DNA from: Trissonchulus latispiculum
Lineage: Eukaryota; Nematoda; Enoplea; Enoplida; Ironidae
Direction: 5' to 3'
DNA length: 64,000 bases
NCBI GenBank assembly: GCA_030248195.1
Contig: JASAND010026752.1
Span: 1-64,000, forward strand
Part shown: positions 11,011 through 22,875 of the stretch, piece after piece
Layout: each line of letters starts with the position of its first letter
Numbering within the stretch: position 1 is the stretch's first letter
The notes under the pieces: generated by a model
What the model saw: only the letters and a program-made list of their open reading frames with translations
The model's database searches: none
What the model was told of the DNA's origin: nothing
Translations under genes and position numbers: made by a program

Positions 11011-11244
11011 AGTCCACTGCGCTTTTGAACTTTTTTGGCCACGTTTGAACTGTTCCAGTTTTTGAGTCGTTGAATTTGTTAATTCCGCCATATCTGTTTA
11101 CACTTTTTCCTGTTGGTTTACTCTATTTATTATAAGTCTTTTGAGTTCGCTGAGTCTCAGCTCACGAGACCTTAGGTCATCCCAGTTATCAAATTTGATG
11201 GATTTTGATATTTGATTTGATGATTTCGGTATGAGAATATGTTG

Positions 11245-12400
11245 TTAGCTGTGTTGATAGGAAATATACATATCGATTCCGGGTTTCCAGGAATCAAGCC
11301 ACAGTTGAGTCTGGCGTGCCTGTGTCCTAGCATCAGCCAGAGCCTGGAGAATCTTTTTGTCACTGTCTGAAAAGGAGGTCTTGTCAAGGAGATCCATGTC
11401 CATGGTCTCGTAATGCTCATCGCCTGCAGTGACACAACTTTCCATGGAACAATCCACACCGTGCAGTCTGCGCTTGAAAATCCGGAGCACATACTTGGCA
11501 GACCGGACATCACTGCTTTCCAGCCCAAACGTTTCGCCTTTCCCCATCAGCTCTAGCGTCCCGCAGACAGCTCGGTAGACATCAACCGGCCAATGCTTAC
11601 GAGATTTCCAACACTGCTTAGCGACGAATACTGAAGATTTCAGCTGCCTAACAAAGGAAGCTGCTGTGGCACTGTTAAAGGGATTTAAAAGTTGTGCTTT
11701 CAGGTCGTCAGGCACTTCCAGATCGGCCAGCTCAATATCCTGTTCTGTCAGTTCCATCGAAGCGTCGTCAAGCTGCTCTTCAAGTTCTGCAATAGCAGCT
11801 TCCACCTTCTTGCGCTTCTCACTTATCTGATTTAACGTCTCAATGACGCGCTTGACATTATAGATGCCACAGTCTGCGGCTTCCTTAGTATTCATGTCGC
11901 AGACCGTGGCGACACAAGACTTCACCACATTTTTCACTTTTTTGGCCAATCCTGCATCATTAAGAAGTGATACCACCTGGTCAATGCGCTGCTTCAGACC
12001 GCTTTGCTTCTGTCCTCCAAGATTGGAGCAGCAAGAAACATCCGATGCGCTTCTGCCGGCAGCAATACACAAATTGTGTTTCACATTAAAAACAGTCACT
12101 GGAGCGTCCTCAAGCGTTAGTTCACCATAGTGCTGCGCATTATAGCGTTGATTCTGGGACCGGCGGGAATTGAACCAATCAAGGCAGTCTTTCACGTTAA
12201 CAAAGCCAGATGTTTTCCAAACCGTGTAAGCTACAGAAAAACAGAGCATGGCAGAAGTCCGCTGATTTCCTTTCAGCAGACTGTTCAATTGGTGGATCAT
12301 ATAGCACAGAGCCAACGGCAGCGAATGACACAGCCCGGACGTCTTGACTCCATTTTGAGACTGAATCGTCGGATCACGGTTCGCAGACACAGCTATTTGC
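11245..12400 (-). CDS. Terminal exon of an unrecognised coiled-coil protein
   Basis: A minus-strand open frame of about 385 codons ends at a stop at 11245. Its 5' side has a good splice acceptor: in minus orientation, TTGCACTTTTTTCTTAG immediately precedes position 12400, and the frame has no convincing start codon. This is therefore probably the last exon of a multi-exon gene whose earlier exons lie to the right. The protein begins QIAVSANRDP, has a Cys-rich stretch (residues about 115-180, including VSCCSNLGG and VKSCVATVCD), a predicted coiled coil (about 195-245, ISEKRKKVEAAIAELEEQL) and a basic/helical C-terminal part. The complex composition and lack of internal stops over 1.15 kb favour a real gene. 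I recognise no family. The hAT-like element at 12524 lies in the presumed upstream intron. Confidence 0.55.
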
Positions 12401-12523
12401 CTAAGAAAAAAGTGCAAGATTTTTTAGATTCCGGTTTGTTCAGCACTCTGATAGCAGTGATAATACCAAGCCACTACGTATTTGGTGCTTTTCGGCGAAT
12501 TCCGATCACCAAACACTAAACGA

Positions 12524-12909
12524 TAGTGTTGCTCACCGGCCTTGTCTAGACCGGCTGGTCGGTGGCCTGCCGGTGACTGGTCGGCCCATTTCCAGAATGG
12601 GCGGGCCGCCGGCCGGCCGGCGGCCACCGGCCGAGAACAGGCCGGCCGGTCAAACCCAGGCCTGCGACCGATCAAAAATTGGGCTTTCGAAAAACCAGTG
12701 ACAGTTTCTGCGGCTTACTGCCTTGACCTTGCTAAAATCTTCCTTGAAAATTAAAAATCTTAAACCTTGCTAAAATCTTCCTTGAAAATTAAAAATCTTA
12801 TATCTTTTCTTGTATTTTGGATAGACAGCAAAAACTGGCACCGGCAGGCCGGCCGGTGTCGCGAGCTGTGTCAGCCGCTCACGAAACATTGGGCCGGTGA
12901 ACAACACCA
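12524..12909. mobile_element. Non-autonomous hAT-like element, TSD CTAAACGA (386 bp)
   Basis: Left end TAGTGTTGCTCACCGG and the reverse complement of the right end, TGGTGTTGTTCACCGG, form a 16-bp imperfect terminal inverted repeat. The 8-bp TSD CTAAACGA is perfect at 12516-12523 and 12910-12917. Both ends carry GC-rich GGCCGGCC/CCACCGGCC palindromes. The interior holds a 37-bp tandem duplication (about 12720-12800, CTTGCTAAAATCTTCC). There is no transposase. Confidence 0.9.
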
Positions 12910-12917
12910 CTAAACGA

Positions 12918-13961
12918 TTGTATACATAGATGCTGAATAAAAAGGAAGGTGCTAGAAAGAGGAAAATATTTCAACACAATATCAACGTGTGGTCTGCGAA
13001 AGAAATTATTTATAAATCTGCTTTTGACCGCACTCATAAAGTTGTGGCCTTTAAATTATTACATAGAAGCAACCGAGGAAATTAAAATACCCATCTTGCA
13101 AAGACACTCGCAAATTACATCGTATGAATATCAAAATAGGAAATTTTGACTGAAAGCCTAATGACACACTTCCGTATAGTTCTCCTTTTCCAGCTATGAA
13201 TTGAAGGAAAACTGATGCTAGAAAAAAATAAAGAAAGAGTTTCCGTATATATGTATATGAAAATTGTTTCGAAAGTAAATGAAGGAAAACCTCGTTTTCA
13301 TTAGATATTTACAGTTGTCAGTGTTCATGGTTTCTCCTCGTGGTATGGCCTTAAGGGCTCCGACAGTTTTATTTGTTTTTCTTGTTTCATTTTTTGCAGC
13401 TTGTTGTGTTTTTCTGCACGCATCCGAGTACGCTTTAAACAATGTAGTCAGGCTACTTCTATTGTCAAAACATTTTCTTGCTTTTATACGTTAGCAAATT
13501 CGTGGAATAGATCGTACTTTGGTGCAATTCAAGTATTCTGTTGTCTTGTTTTAGTATCCACTTTGCCGGCATTTTTTTAGTGGGTTGGTGTGGGATCCTC
13601 ACCCACTTTTCGGTCCTCACCACCTTTCGGAACCCCCCAGTTTTTGTGTTTTACCTAAAAACGCTAATTTTCGCTAAAAATAATGGTTTTTTTATATCTT
13701 GGACTCCCCCCATTTTCGGAAGCCTTCCCCCCACTTTTAAAGCCCTAAAGAAATGCCAGGCCGTATAATTTTCATCGTCCCTGTATATTTTCTTTGGTTT
13801 TTCTTTTGAATCTCATTGCTGCGCCATTCTTATGAAAATTTCGTAAAGTAGTGCTTTCGTTATTAAAAGTCGGCGTTGTTAAGGAATTAAGCCAACATGC
13901 ACCTAATTATGACATGGTTAACACGAAGACAATGTTTTCATTCGACGAAACTATACAAGAA
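12918..13961. other. Intergenic, nothing recognised
   Basis: AT-rich sequence with short open frames lacking known motifs. A block near 13590-13740 is rich in CCCCCA/CCCAC tracts. Confidence 0.35.
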
Positions 13962-13968
13962 CTATTAC

Positions 13969-14026
13969 CAAGAGTACATAATAACAAGGAGTGTGACTAG
14001 CTAGTCTTAGTTATTATGTACTCTTG
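13969..14026. mobile_element. Minimal 58-bp member of the CAAGAGTRCATAAT MITE family
   Basis: The element starts CAAGAGTACATAATAAC and ends with its inverted complement TTATTATGTACTCTTG. Flanks are an exact 7-bp TSD, CTATTAC (13962-13968 and 14027-14033). Almost the whole element is terminal repeat plus a GTGTGACTAGCTAGTC core, showing how little sequence the family needs to be mobilised, or a later internal deletion. Confidence 0.85.
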
Positions 14027-14039
14027 CTATTACTAATTA

Positions 14040-14215
14040 ACCGCTCCAACAATTTCCTTAACCGCTCCAACAATTTCCTTAAACTACCTCCACTCCCACC
14101 AACCATTGATCTACCACCTGTTGCTTCTAGGAACTACTAGTCACTAGTTAGTATTCACTTAACCTGGAATTCAAACTCAGGAAGGCACGTGAAACAAACT
14201 CAATTACTTTCACTT
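14040..14215. repeat. Short tandem duplication and AT-rich flank
   Basis: CCGCTCCAACAATTTCCTTAA is present twice in succession at about 14040-14083. Nothing else was recognised. Confidence 0.5.
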
Positions 14216-14690
14216 TTTTTAGACCGATGCTGAAACTGAAAGCAATCTAGACCGTGGAGTAATACTGAAGCCATTTTAGACTGCGAACTAAAGCTGAAAC
14301 CGAAACTTAAATCAGCTACTGAATGAACACGATACAAATGTACTGCTGCGAACACTAATTGGCAGTAGGCAGCAGTAATGTTGCTTAACATGGCAAGCGG
14401 CATGCCTCAATAGTAGTGCGATTGTTAGCTTATTTAGACCGATAAGCAATCTAGACCGTGGACTTAAACTGAAACCATTTTAGACTGCGAACTAAAGCTG
14501 AAACCGAAACTGAAATAAGCCACTGAATGAACACGAATGTACTGCTGCGAACAGTAATCGGCAGTACGCAGAAGTAATGTTGCTTAACGGGGAAAGTGGC
14601 ATGCCTCAATAGTAGTGCGATTGTTAGCTTATTTAGACCGAGGCTGAAACGAAAAGCAATCTTAGACCATGGACTAAAACATCATTTGCA
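14216..14690. repeat. Tandem duplication of a ~205-bp unit, 2.3 copies
   Basis: Unit one starts at about 14219 (TAGACCGATGCTGAAAC), unit two at about 14435 and a partial third at about 14634. Shared landmarks are CAATCTAGACCGTGGA, CCATTTTAGACTGCGAAC, GTACTGCTGCGAACA and GGCATGCCTCAATAGTAG. Copies differ by scattered substitutions and small indels. No coding content was seen. Confidence 0.8.
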
Positions 14691-15031
14691 TTTATTTTTA
14701 TTTGTATAGAATTACTGCAGTAAGCCTTTTCAGCTCACTAGTAGCCTAAGCTTTTATTAGTATAAAATAGTTCAGATGATAGTGTGGTCCGCTTTCATTG
14801 GGTTTGATCGGCCAGTCCTCTTCGCCTTTAACGGTTGAAGATGTCTGGATCACCAAGTATCTGCTTGATTGGCATTGGGATGGCTGCAGCATGTGTCAGC
14901 AGCTGTGCGTCATGACTTCTTTCATCATCATTTCTTTCTGTTACTCTTTCATCTTCCAAAAAATTCCTAAAAGAAGCAAGCAATCCAATTTAATAAAATA
15001 TAACTACAACCGATGGACACGCTGACATTCT
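14691..15031. other. Intergenic, nothing recognised
   Basis: Mixed AT-rich sequence. One short open frame at 14798-15025 has no recognisable motif. Confidence 0.35.
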
Positions 15032-15039
15032 AGTCTCGG

Positions 15040-15257
15040 TAGCGTCGTGCACCGGCTCTGTTTAGACAGGCCGGCCGAGAACAGGCAGGCCAACCGGATG
15101 CACGCCGGTGCCCGGTGACTGTTTCTGCCGCTTATCTTAAACTTAAAGCCTTACACTTGAAAATATTTCATATTTTTGCCTTCATTGTGTATATTCGGCG
15201 AAAAGTGGCACCGACCGGCCAACCGTTCACTGAAAAATGGACCGGTGAACAACATTA
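15040..15257. mobile_element. Non-autonomous hAT-like element, TSD AGTCTCGG/AGTCTTGG (218 bp)
   Basis: Left end TAGCGTCGTGCACCGG and reverse complement of the right end TAATGTTGTTCACCGG are related to the termini of the element at 12524-12909. The 8-bp TSD has one mismatch (15032-15039 versus 15258-15265). The interior keeps the family traits (GGCCGGCCGAGAACAGG, then GTGACTGTTTCTGC and an AT-rich core). It is an older, shorter relative of that element. Confidence 0.75.
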
Positions 15258-15399
15258 AGTCTTGGTATCAACAGCTGTGCATCAATATCATTTCATGCAT
15301 CATCAATTTTCTGTCGTAATGTAATAACGTAACTTAACTAATCTATCAACAACGAATCAGTGGACTAAGTACAGTAGGAGGTGAATGTGTTCACTCGTT

Positions 15400-15710
15400 T
15401 GCGGACATTTCCACTAGCCGACAGATTTTGTCTACTCACATTGGATTCTGTCTTGCGTTAGCGGAATCTGTCCAGCCACTTACGATTTTGTCCATCTGCT
15501 GCGGACTCTGTCTAGCCAGTTTGGACTCTGCCACACGCCAATTGGACATTGGCTCACTGAGGTCCCATGGTGTACAAGGGTTCCGGATGTTATGCTAGTG
15601 CGGTGCGATTGTGGCCAACATAGGTCTCATGGTGTACAGTGGTTCTGGATTGTCTGCTGATGAAGTCTGATTTGGCCAACTCAGGTCTCAAGGTGTACAG
15701 GGGTACAGGA
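15400..15710. repeat. Two short imperfect tandem arrays
   Basis: First, five imperfect units of about 30 bp built on GGACTCTGTCTAGCCA (about 15420-15540). Second, about 2.5 units of ~62 bp built on GAGGTCTCATGGTGTACAG...GGTTCTGGAT (about 15558-15715). Both are diverged. They directly precede the degenerate coding region. Confidence 0.6.
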
Positions 15711-17801
15711 TGTTGAGCAACTGGAAGATTCGGAAGGTGCAAAACGTGATTTCCGTCTACTCGCCGTTGCAAAATCTTTTGATAGACGCATTAGCCATGG
15801 ATAGAAAATTTCTGATTGACTTTGAAAAGGTGTATGCGCCTTTCAATATCTATGAGGGCATACCACCACAGCTGTTGGCAGAAAAACTCCAACAAGCTAC
15901 TTCGCTGGTACTTCCAACAACTACTATCGTTTGTGGGATAACATTATTGTGACTGAATTTCAACCGACGTGCAAAGATGATGTAAAGGTTTTTCAACACT
16001 TGCAAGCCTTTCGCACTGAAATGCAGACTTTGCTTCGTGCCGAATCGGAAGGTCTTGTAGAACTACCAGTTAACCAGTTAGCCATCTTTAAGAGGACTAT
16101 TGCGCGTAAGAATCCAACTTGGGAACAGTGTAAAGTTGATTTGAATATCCGTGAACCGGAACACTCACATATCGGTGCAGACTTCCATAAATTCGCAGTA
16201 ACTTTGCGTTTTCCATCTATACAGGATGAACAGGCTAGAGATCATACGGAACTGCAATTCGTGGGAGTAGGTCAATCTCTACATGGAGCAATTACAGCAG
16301 TCTATTTTGAACTATTTCCAGAAATTCGGAATTGGCCAAATCTAATGATGAGAAGCTATAAACGTTCAATGTGGTATTTGAGCCGATGGAATACGGATCA
16401 TTTAGCTTCGTGGCGAGCTCTTAGAGATACCTGCGCAATGTTCATTGAGACACGCATCATTACAGGCTATCCTGAAGTTGAAAATGCATTTACGAAAAAT
16501 AGGACAAAAGAACCTTTGTATCTCGAACCTTTCTGTCGATACGTTTCACCAGCTAGCTTTATGCGTACTACCAACGGAGGAATAACACTTTTGGACGATA
16601 ATTTTTGGTTCGTTGTGGTGAAACTGGGTATCAGTTCAATAAGTGTGACCTTTTGGGTTTGCCGCACTTAGCTTGATTTTGAACGGAGCGCAGATAAAGT
16701 GGGAGTTGATAAGTTCTCGTTTTTGCATCCGCATCTACAGCTCTTTTGGATGAGTAGCTATCTACCATTTTTGGCATATCAAACAGCTATTGAGAAGTTC
16801 TATCAGGAACCTGAATTGCGACAGTTCACTTTGAATAATTGTGAGAAATGTTTTGGCCAAGTCTGCAAAAAGACATCCATTTAAGGGAACTGGAAATGAT
16901 GTGTAGAATCTTGAGTCGGTTTTTTCATCTTGTCAGTCAGGAAAGAATTTCATTGGGTGTATGTAGGAATATTCCACTACTGTAGTCGATGGACCATTAG
17001 ATCTAGTGCATAAACAGAACCGTCTAGTGATTGGTCAAGAAATATATCAGCGTAAGATGGTCATTGGAAAGCGAACGCAAATCGCAGCTCGAAATTGGCT
17101 TGATGGTAAGAACGCACCGCCATATCATGATGTAGCAGGAGGAGTAGCTCTACCTTGTGATGCAGCCATTGACTCAGGACAAGTATCGAGGTCATCCTAC
17201 GGGAATTTATTGTTCAGAGAATCCATATCAAACTTCAGATTATGGTACTCCAGCTATGAAATATCATAGTCTAATGGAACATCATTTGCTACCTAAACAG
17301 TTGTGCTCTTTTCCATCTGCATTGGTTTAGCATCGAGCTAGTAAGCCGAAGACTCGCCAGAAGGACCGTTATAACATCTTGAATGTGATGAAGCTTGTCG
17401 TACCGAGGCATGAGAGGCATACTAGACTGAATGTGCCGAGAGAATGCAGTCAAGCTAGAACAATGAGATCTGCTATTATGCAAGCTCGATGTAGGAGTCG
17501 TCGAAATCCAGCAATTCGAACGGAAATTCCTAATCCAAAATGGATACCTTCGACGTTCGGCTTGCCTAAGCTCAGAAATCATTGTATGTTGCCTCCTATG
17601 CCTTTGCCAAGACAGTTACCACCTAGACGTATGCCTGATGAGTTACTTCCTTTCCAGTTTTGTTTTGAAAATAAGCCACGGAATAAGAACTCGAAGTTGC
17701 GAATGAAGCAAGAGTGGTTACAGCGAGAGGAACCTAGAATGGTGGATGATGAGTATAGTGGTAGCGAGACTAGACGCGCAATAACACCGCGCTATGAATA
17801 G
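15680..17801 (+). pseudogene. Degenerate coding region of unknown family
   Basis: Successive open frames on one strand (15710-15952, 15931-16671, 16699-16884, 17006-17269, 17379-17801) read as pieces of one protein of roughly 650-700 residues broken by frameshifts and a few stops. The longest piece has protein-like composition (NPTWEQCKVDLNIREPEH; LHGAITAVYFELFPEIRNW; WYLSRWNTDHLASWRALR). The last piece is Pro- and Arg-rich and ends in an acidic-basic tail. No zinc knuckle, polymerase, integrase or protease motif was seen. A long T-rich non-coding stretch and an LTR-like sequence follow, a layout similar to the Gag-only retroelement at 24702-29488. A decayed capsid-type gene of a retroelement or an integrated virus is possible but unproven. 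Confidence 0.5.
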
Positions 17802-20339
17802 TTTGTTTTACGGTCATCGGGTTGTATATCGTTATTTTTTGCGTGCTAAGTGCAAGATTTCGTTCACATACTACGTAGCTACCCACAATGCTTCTAGTCG
17901 TATAAACATAGGACTGTATATATATGTCATATATATGCGTCTATATATATGTGCTTAGTAGCTAGGATTTTGTTGTTTGTTTTTGTTTTGTAATTGCTAC
18001 TTAATTGGGCAAGCAAATTCTAGAATCTATAAAGCTTCTTTATTCTTGATTATGTTATGTTTTTCTTTGTATCTTTTCACTGTATTCTATAATTGCTTTG
18101 CATCTTTGGCAGTAGATTAGAACAGTATTCTTACTCTTTATCTTATTTTCAACACCTAATTCAGCTCAAGCCGTAACAGGTGTACAAAGGTTTTATCTTT
18201 TGTATCTTTTCTTTCTCCTTCCATCTTGAATTTAGTTTAAAAGCTCGGACTTAAAAAGGGTACTCAAGATGTATTTATGTGTGTGGTGTAATTAAGTAGT
18301 TTTTTTGGAGTGAAGCTTTAGTCATTTGTAAAAACGTGATTTTGTAAAACCTTAGAAATTCTTTTTTTCACTTTTCTATCTCTATCTTTTCTCTTTTTCT
18401 ATTCAGTCTTTCTTTCAAAATTTTAGAATCTCTTAGTGGATCTTACGAGTACTTTGTGGTTGTGAATGCTTTATTTTTCAGCTGTGAATGCTCTATTCCA
18501 TCTCTAAGGTGCATTCCAACGGTGCTCAATTGCTCAAGAGTCAAGGCCTACCATCAGCCATCATATACAAAGACCTATACATTGTACTGATATAATATTT
18601 TGCCTTTTGAAATTTAACAGTCATATTTTCTTTGTCCTTAATTTTTGTGCTTTGTATTTTGTCTTTAATTTGTTAGTACATATTGTATTTTTCTCTTTTC
18701 TGTCTATCTTTGTGTGTTTAGTTTTGATTTTGTATAGATTTGGAATTATTTTTGGTTTAGTCAGGGAAATGTGTGTTGTTTTGTTGTTTGTATTCGTAGG
18801 TACTCATATTTTTCACCAGGGGATGAATCGATGAATCGTTAATATTTGAAATAGTTGTAGTTGTATTTGTGGCTTAGTTGTGTGAGTTTAGGATTACTTT
18901 AATATTGCTAAATATTCAAACAAACTAAATTCTTGAACTTTAGTTAACTTTAGATTTTTAAGCTACGTTTATTTTGGGTTTACCTTGGATTGTTTGTGCT
19001 GAAATTATCTTTCTTTTAAACTACCATTTCGTTAATGCAATTCATTGAAGCTAAGGGCATTTATGCCAAAGCCCTAGAGTTGAGTTAGAATGGGTTGTAC
19101 TGACACGGTAGTTTCTGTTCTTCTCTATATATTAGTTGAATTTGAATTTGAACCTTCCTTACGTTTTTGTATTGTTAGCTTTAAGCTATATGTTATCTTT
19201 TTCTGTTATGCATAGTTTAATGCCATGTAATAAGATCCATTTATTAATCCATCTTTGTTTGCTAGTATGCCGTATTTGGTCTTTTTTTCACTGTTGTAAA
19301 GATAAGATGTTTTAAATTCGTTGTAAACGCGAATTTGAGGTCTTTTGATTGCTGTAAAGGTAAATTGTGTTTTTTGACTGTGTATAGGATAAATGTCGTA
19401 CATTATTCTTGTAAAGCAGTGAATTATTGCATTGTCTGGCCAGTATAAAGCCAGAATAAGTATTTTGCAAGTGTGATTGTTTTGTGTGTGTTGTGGTTTA
19501 GTGTGACTGTGTGGTTTTCTATAACAGTGGCTTAAGGGTACTTGCTTTTTTATTTTGGGTTTCTTTATCGAACTTACGTCTTTTGTCTTTTCTAAATTGG
19601 ATTTACAGTTAGTCTAAAATAGCTATCAAGTTTCCGTTCGATGGGAAACATCTAACCCTACGTTTTGAGTTTGCCTGTATTTATACTACTAATGGCTACC
19701 AAATCTTTCTTTCTTTTGAAGTTCTTTCTTTCACTCTTATGTGGGCATCTGAATGGCGCACCGCACGGTGTTGCTCGGTTTAGGTCCGCTCATACGGAGT
19801 TGGAAATGGGACTTTACCTACTTCTTATTCTTTACTGGAATTACGGTAGCATTCCCGTTATCTTGAAATTTTATCAGGCGATAAAATTATTTCCACGGGA
19901 ATGACGTTAAAAACCTACTTTACCAACTGTAATCCATCCTAAATTACTTTGGTAACTTTAGTGAATGATCTAACTAATCTTAGTCAAACAGCAACCATCC
20001 AGCTTATATAAGTTAGCTTACATGCATATTTGATTAGTCTTGTTAGTTAGTTCTCTTGTATGTGCTGCGGCCAATAGTGCCATTCATTATATTACTATTC
20101 CGCCATTTATTATGTCCATTAAATCCACCGTAAGTTCATCAGTAAATACTATACCTTTATTTATCTTTTAATTAGGGAAGCTTAGTTAGGGTAATTCTAT
20201 TTTCTTGAAGCGAGTTGCGCCCTAGGCTAGGCTAGCGTAGAACCTGCATTGTTTCGCCATCTAAGTACCGGATTGGCACCGGACAGTAAACCGGTAGTTA
20301 ATATAGACGTAGGTAGGTACGTAGTATATAATTATATAA
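17802..20339. other. T-rich non-coding stretch
   Basis: Long T-rich plus strand with many TTTTGT/TTTCTTT tracts and no open frame with motifs. The composition resembles the non-coding part of the retroelement at 26870-27500. It could be the 3' untranslated internal region of a retroelement ending in the LTR-like sequence that follows. Confidence 0.4.
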
Positions 20340-21147
20340 ATGTTAATTTATTGAAAATTATTCAGTTTGCTCAATAATTCGCTAAAGTCCAGAAATTTCG
20401 TAAAATTGCTCCTAAAGAAAATTTCCCAAAGGTTCGCTGAGTTTCAGCACCAGAAATATATCAAAAATGGATCAGTTGAGGGTAATATTTTCCAAATCTC
20501 ATTAATTTCCACCCCCAATGGCCGGCGGTCTCAGCCAGCCACTGCAATCACCGTGCAAAAGGTGGCGAGCTTCTAGAAAGTTGCCTTAAAACAAACGAAA
20601 ATTCCGCCCCCGAGCTCGCTAATGACCTATCAGCGAGCTGTCAGCAAAACTGTCAGCTCGGTCCCAAAATTTTCTTTTCAGTCAGTGTTCGCTTGAGTGC
20701 AACCGAGAGCGGTTGCTTTCCCCCTCCCTTTCGGTGCGTCTTCAGTGCCATTGTCATGGCATGGGGTATTCAGCGCACCCTCCCAGGTTAGAAAAAAAGA
20801 GTAGGACTTTTCTGGCCTTCGGGCCAGAAAAGAATTTGAGAATCATCCGCGAACACTTACAAATTAGGCTTGTTGTGCCTGGCCAGAAGCTGCAACCAAG
20901 AACAAAATATCCTAGGATTCAACGGCCTTTTTTAGCCTTATTTTTATGTATTTTGAGGCCTTTGGGCCATTTGTATATACGATTTTTTGGGGCCTTCGGG
21001 CCATATTTTTTAAATCTTTATGAGGCCAGTGGGCCAATTTTTTATGTATTTTTGGGCCAGTGAGCCCCGCCTTTTCCAGTGTTTTGGGCCTAAGGCCAGA
21101 TTTTAATTTCCATAACATGTGTGGGCTTTTGAGAAACTTTTAATTCA

Positions 21148-21216
<69 letters not shown>
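21148..21216. repeat. (TTA)n microsatellite
   Basis: About 23 uninterrupted TTA/ATT triplets inside LTR-like copy 1. Copy 2 has only a few T/A triplets at the equivalent place (about 58065-58090), so this is an expansion specific to copy 1. Confidence 0.9.
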
Positions 21217-21217
<1 letters not shown>

Positions 21218-21828
21218 TTATTTTATTATTTAAAATATATGGGGCAGCTCATGTTCACCCCTCCTGTTCGATGGAGGTCTTGAGAATTGCCCCTACTTTC
21301 GTTTTTTGTTTTCATACACAGAACTCTCTTATTGTTAAGGTTTGTTGACATCCACCCCTCTTTTATTCCATTTATTATTTTTATTCCTTTTATTTGCTGT
21401 TGTCGGTTAAGCCACGACCGTCATTCTTATCATTTTTTAAGTCTCTTTTGGCCAGAAATTTGGGGTTTTAGAGTAGAATTCGGGATCATTAAGTGGGGGC
21501 CCCAATCCCTAAGTTTGAGTTAGAGGGTCCCTTTGCTACGACCCTAAGTTAGTTAGTTAGTACTAGAAATATTCACCCCACAGCCGGCAACTAGAAGTTT
21601 AGTCTTTGTCTTTGTTTAGGCTTTGTCAAGCCCAAATTCAGTGTCTGTGTTCTGTTTGTTTTAGCCTTAGGTTGGTATTAAAATTAATAGGTGCTCAAAA
21701 ACAAGGATAATTCCAAATCAGTTTCCTAAAATAATCAGTCAATGTTTAAATTGCTAATTATCAATTTTCAAGGGGAATGACTGGCAACTCCAGTAATCAA
21801 ATTAATTGTTGTTGGTAGTTATTGTTCA

Positions 21829-21853
21829 GTAATGATTGTTTAGCAATCATTAC
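21829..21853. other. Perfect 10-bp stem-loop in LTR-like copy 1
   Basis: GTAATGATTG-TTTAG-CAATCATTAC. The equivalent hairpin in copy 2 (58722-58746) differs by a paired change, G-C to A-T, within the stem. Confidence 0.8.
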
Positions 21854-21860
21854 CTCCCAC

Positions 21861-22606
21861 GAAATGTGGCCTCATCGACCTGTCGGCATCAAAAATGAAA
21901 GTCTTCAAAAGTGGTCAAGTTTGGTATCAAATGAAAGCCTTTGGCGAGGCGAACAACTTTTGTCATTATGCCGCCCACAAAGAGTGGTCGCATCGTCGTA
22001 TGTAATATATGTAATCTATATATTTAATGCCATGTAATAATGTAATATGTAATATGTAATAATGTAATATGTAATAATCATAGTCCAACGTGTTCTAGGC
22101 AATTGTGTATTGTGTGGGGACCACGATAAAACTTGATAAAGTTAGCAAATAAGACAAACCTACATTTCACTGCTGTTGTAATATTGTAGGAATTTCGGTT
22201 AACATTGGTAGTTAATAGCAAAGTTTTTCTCCAAATTTGTACTTTAAGCTTTCAAAGAAGAATCACAGTAAAATTTATAGTGCAGTCTAATTTTAATTTT
22301 AATTTATATAATTTAATTTAATTTTTTCCTTTTCTTTTAATTTTTCAGATTTCTTTAATTCAAGATAACGGCAATTAAAGTCAGTTCTGGGCTGATTTTG
22401 CTATCATCTCTAACTAGGGCCATCTCCTCCAAGAGGGCATACTATTAGTGGAAAACAAATGTTGAAGAGTAAACGGAACATTTTAACAATTTCTTAAAAA
22501 AACATACAAAATTCAAATCACAGGACAGTCTGTGAGGGCGCATTATTCCTAAAGGACAACAAATGTTGCAAAAACACAGAGAAGAATACTGTATAACTTG
22601 TAGTAT
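21861..22606. other. AT-rich flank with a small (ATGTAAT)n tract
   Basis: A short array of TAATATGTAATATGTAATAA-type units lies at 22030-22080. Otherwise no feature was recognised. Confidence 0.4.
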
Positions 22607-22789
22607 GTATGTGCAAGAGTACATAATACATAAGAGTATGACAAGCGTCATAAGCTGTGCATTACAAGCCTGCTATATCCTCTGCACGCTATCGGCTGAC
22701 CCCTTAGCTAAATCAGGCCCCCCTTGACCCCGCCCCTATTTATGTATGTGGTTCAAGCGGAGGATCGGGGTCTGCGCTACTATGTAATG

Positions 22790-22875
22790 GTGAGAGCTAG
22801 GGACTTTAACCACAGAACTCACGTTCCACTACCTAGGACTGGCGCAATGGACGCTAACCATCGACTGCGGTTGGA
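22790..22875 (-). repeat. Possible tRNA-derived (SINE-like) sequence
   Basis: On the minus strand an A-box-like TGGTTAGCGTCC (22849-22860) is followed about 40 nt later by a B-box-like GGTTAAAGTCC (22801-22811), a spacing typical of internal pol III promoters. No good cloverleaf could be drawn, so this is a diverged SINE head at best. Confidence 0.3.

Larger units (their letters stand above)
20340..21860 (+). repeat. LTR-like sequence, copy 1, with conserved stem-loops
   Basis: This stretch shares ordered blocks with 57100-58760: an initiator-like AGTCAGTGTTCG (about 20680), GAGAGCGG, a hairpin (GGTGCG...TGCCAT-TGTC-ATGGCA...CGCACC), GGCC-rich text, GGCAGCTCATG...CGATGGAGGTCTTGAGAATTGCCCC (21241-21293), AGGGTCCCTTTGCTACGACCC, CAGCCGGCAACTAG and a terminal hairpin at 21829-21853. 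The layout suggests a long LTR (promoter, R and U5 parts). Terminal TG/CA and a TSD could not be fixed. It may be the 3' end of the degenerate element starting near 15680. Confidence 0.6.

Noticed and set aside
10396..11028. Plus-strand Val-Glu-Ser repeat frame
   Set aside because: The opposite strand of the same minisatellite is also open; both follow from the 9-bp unit.
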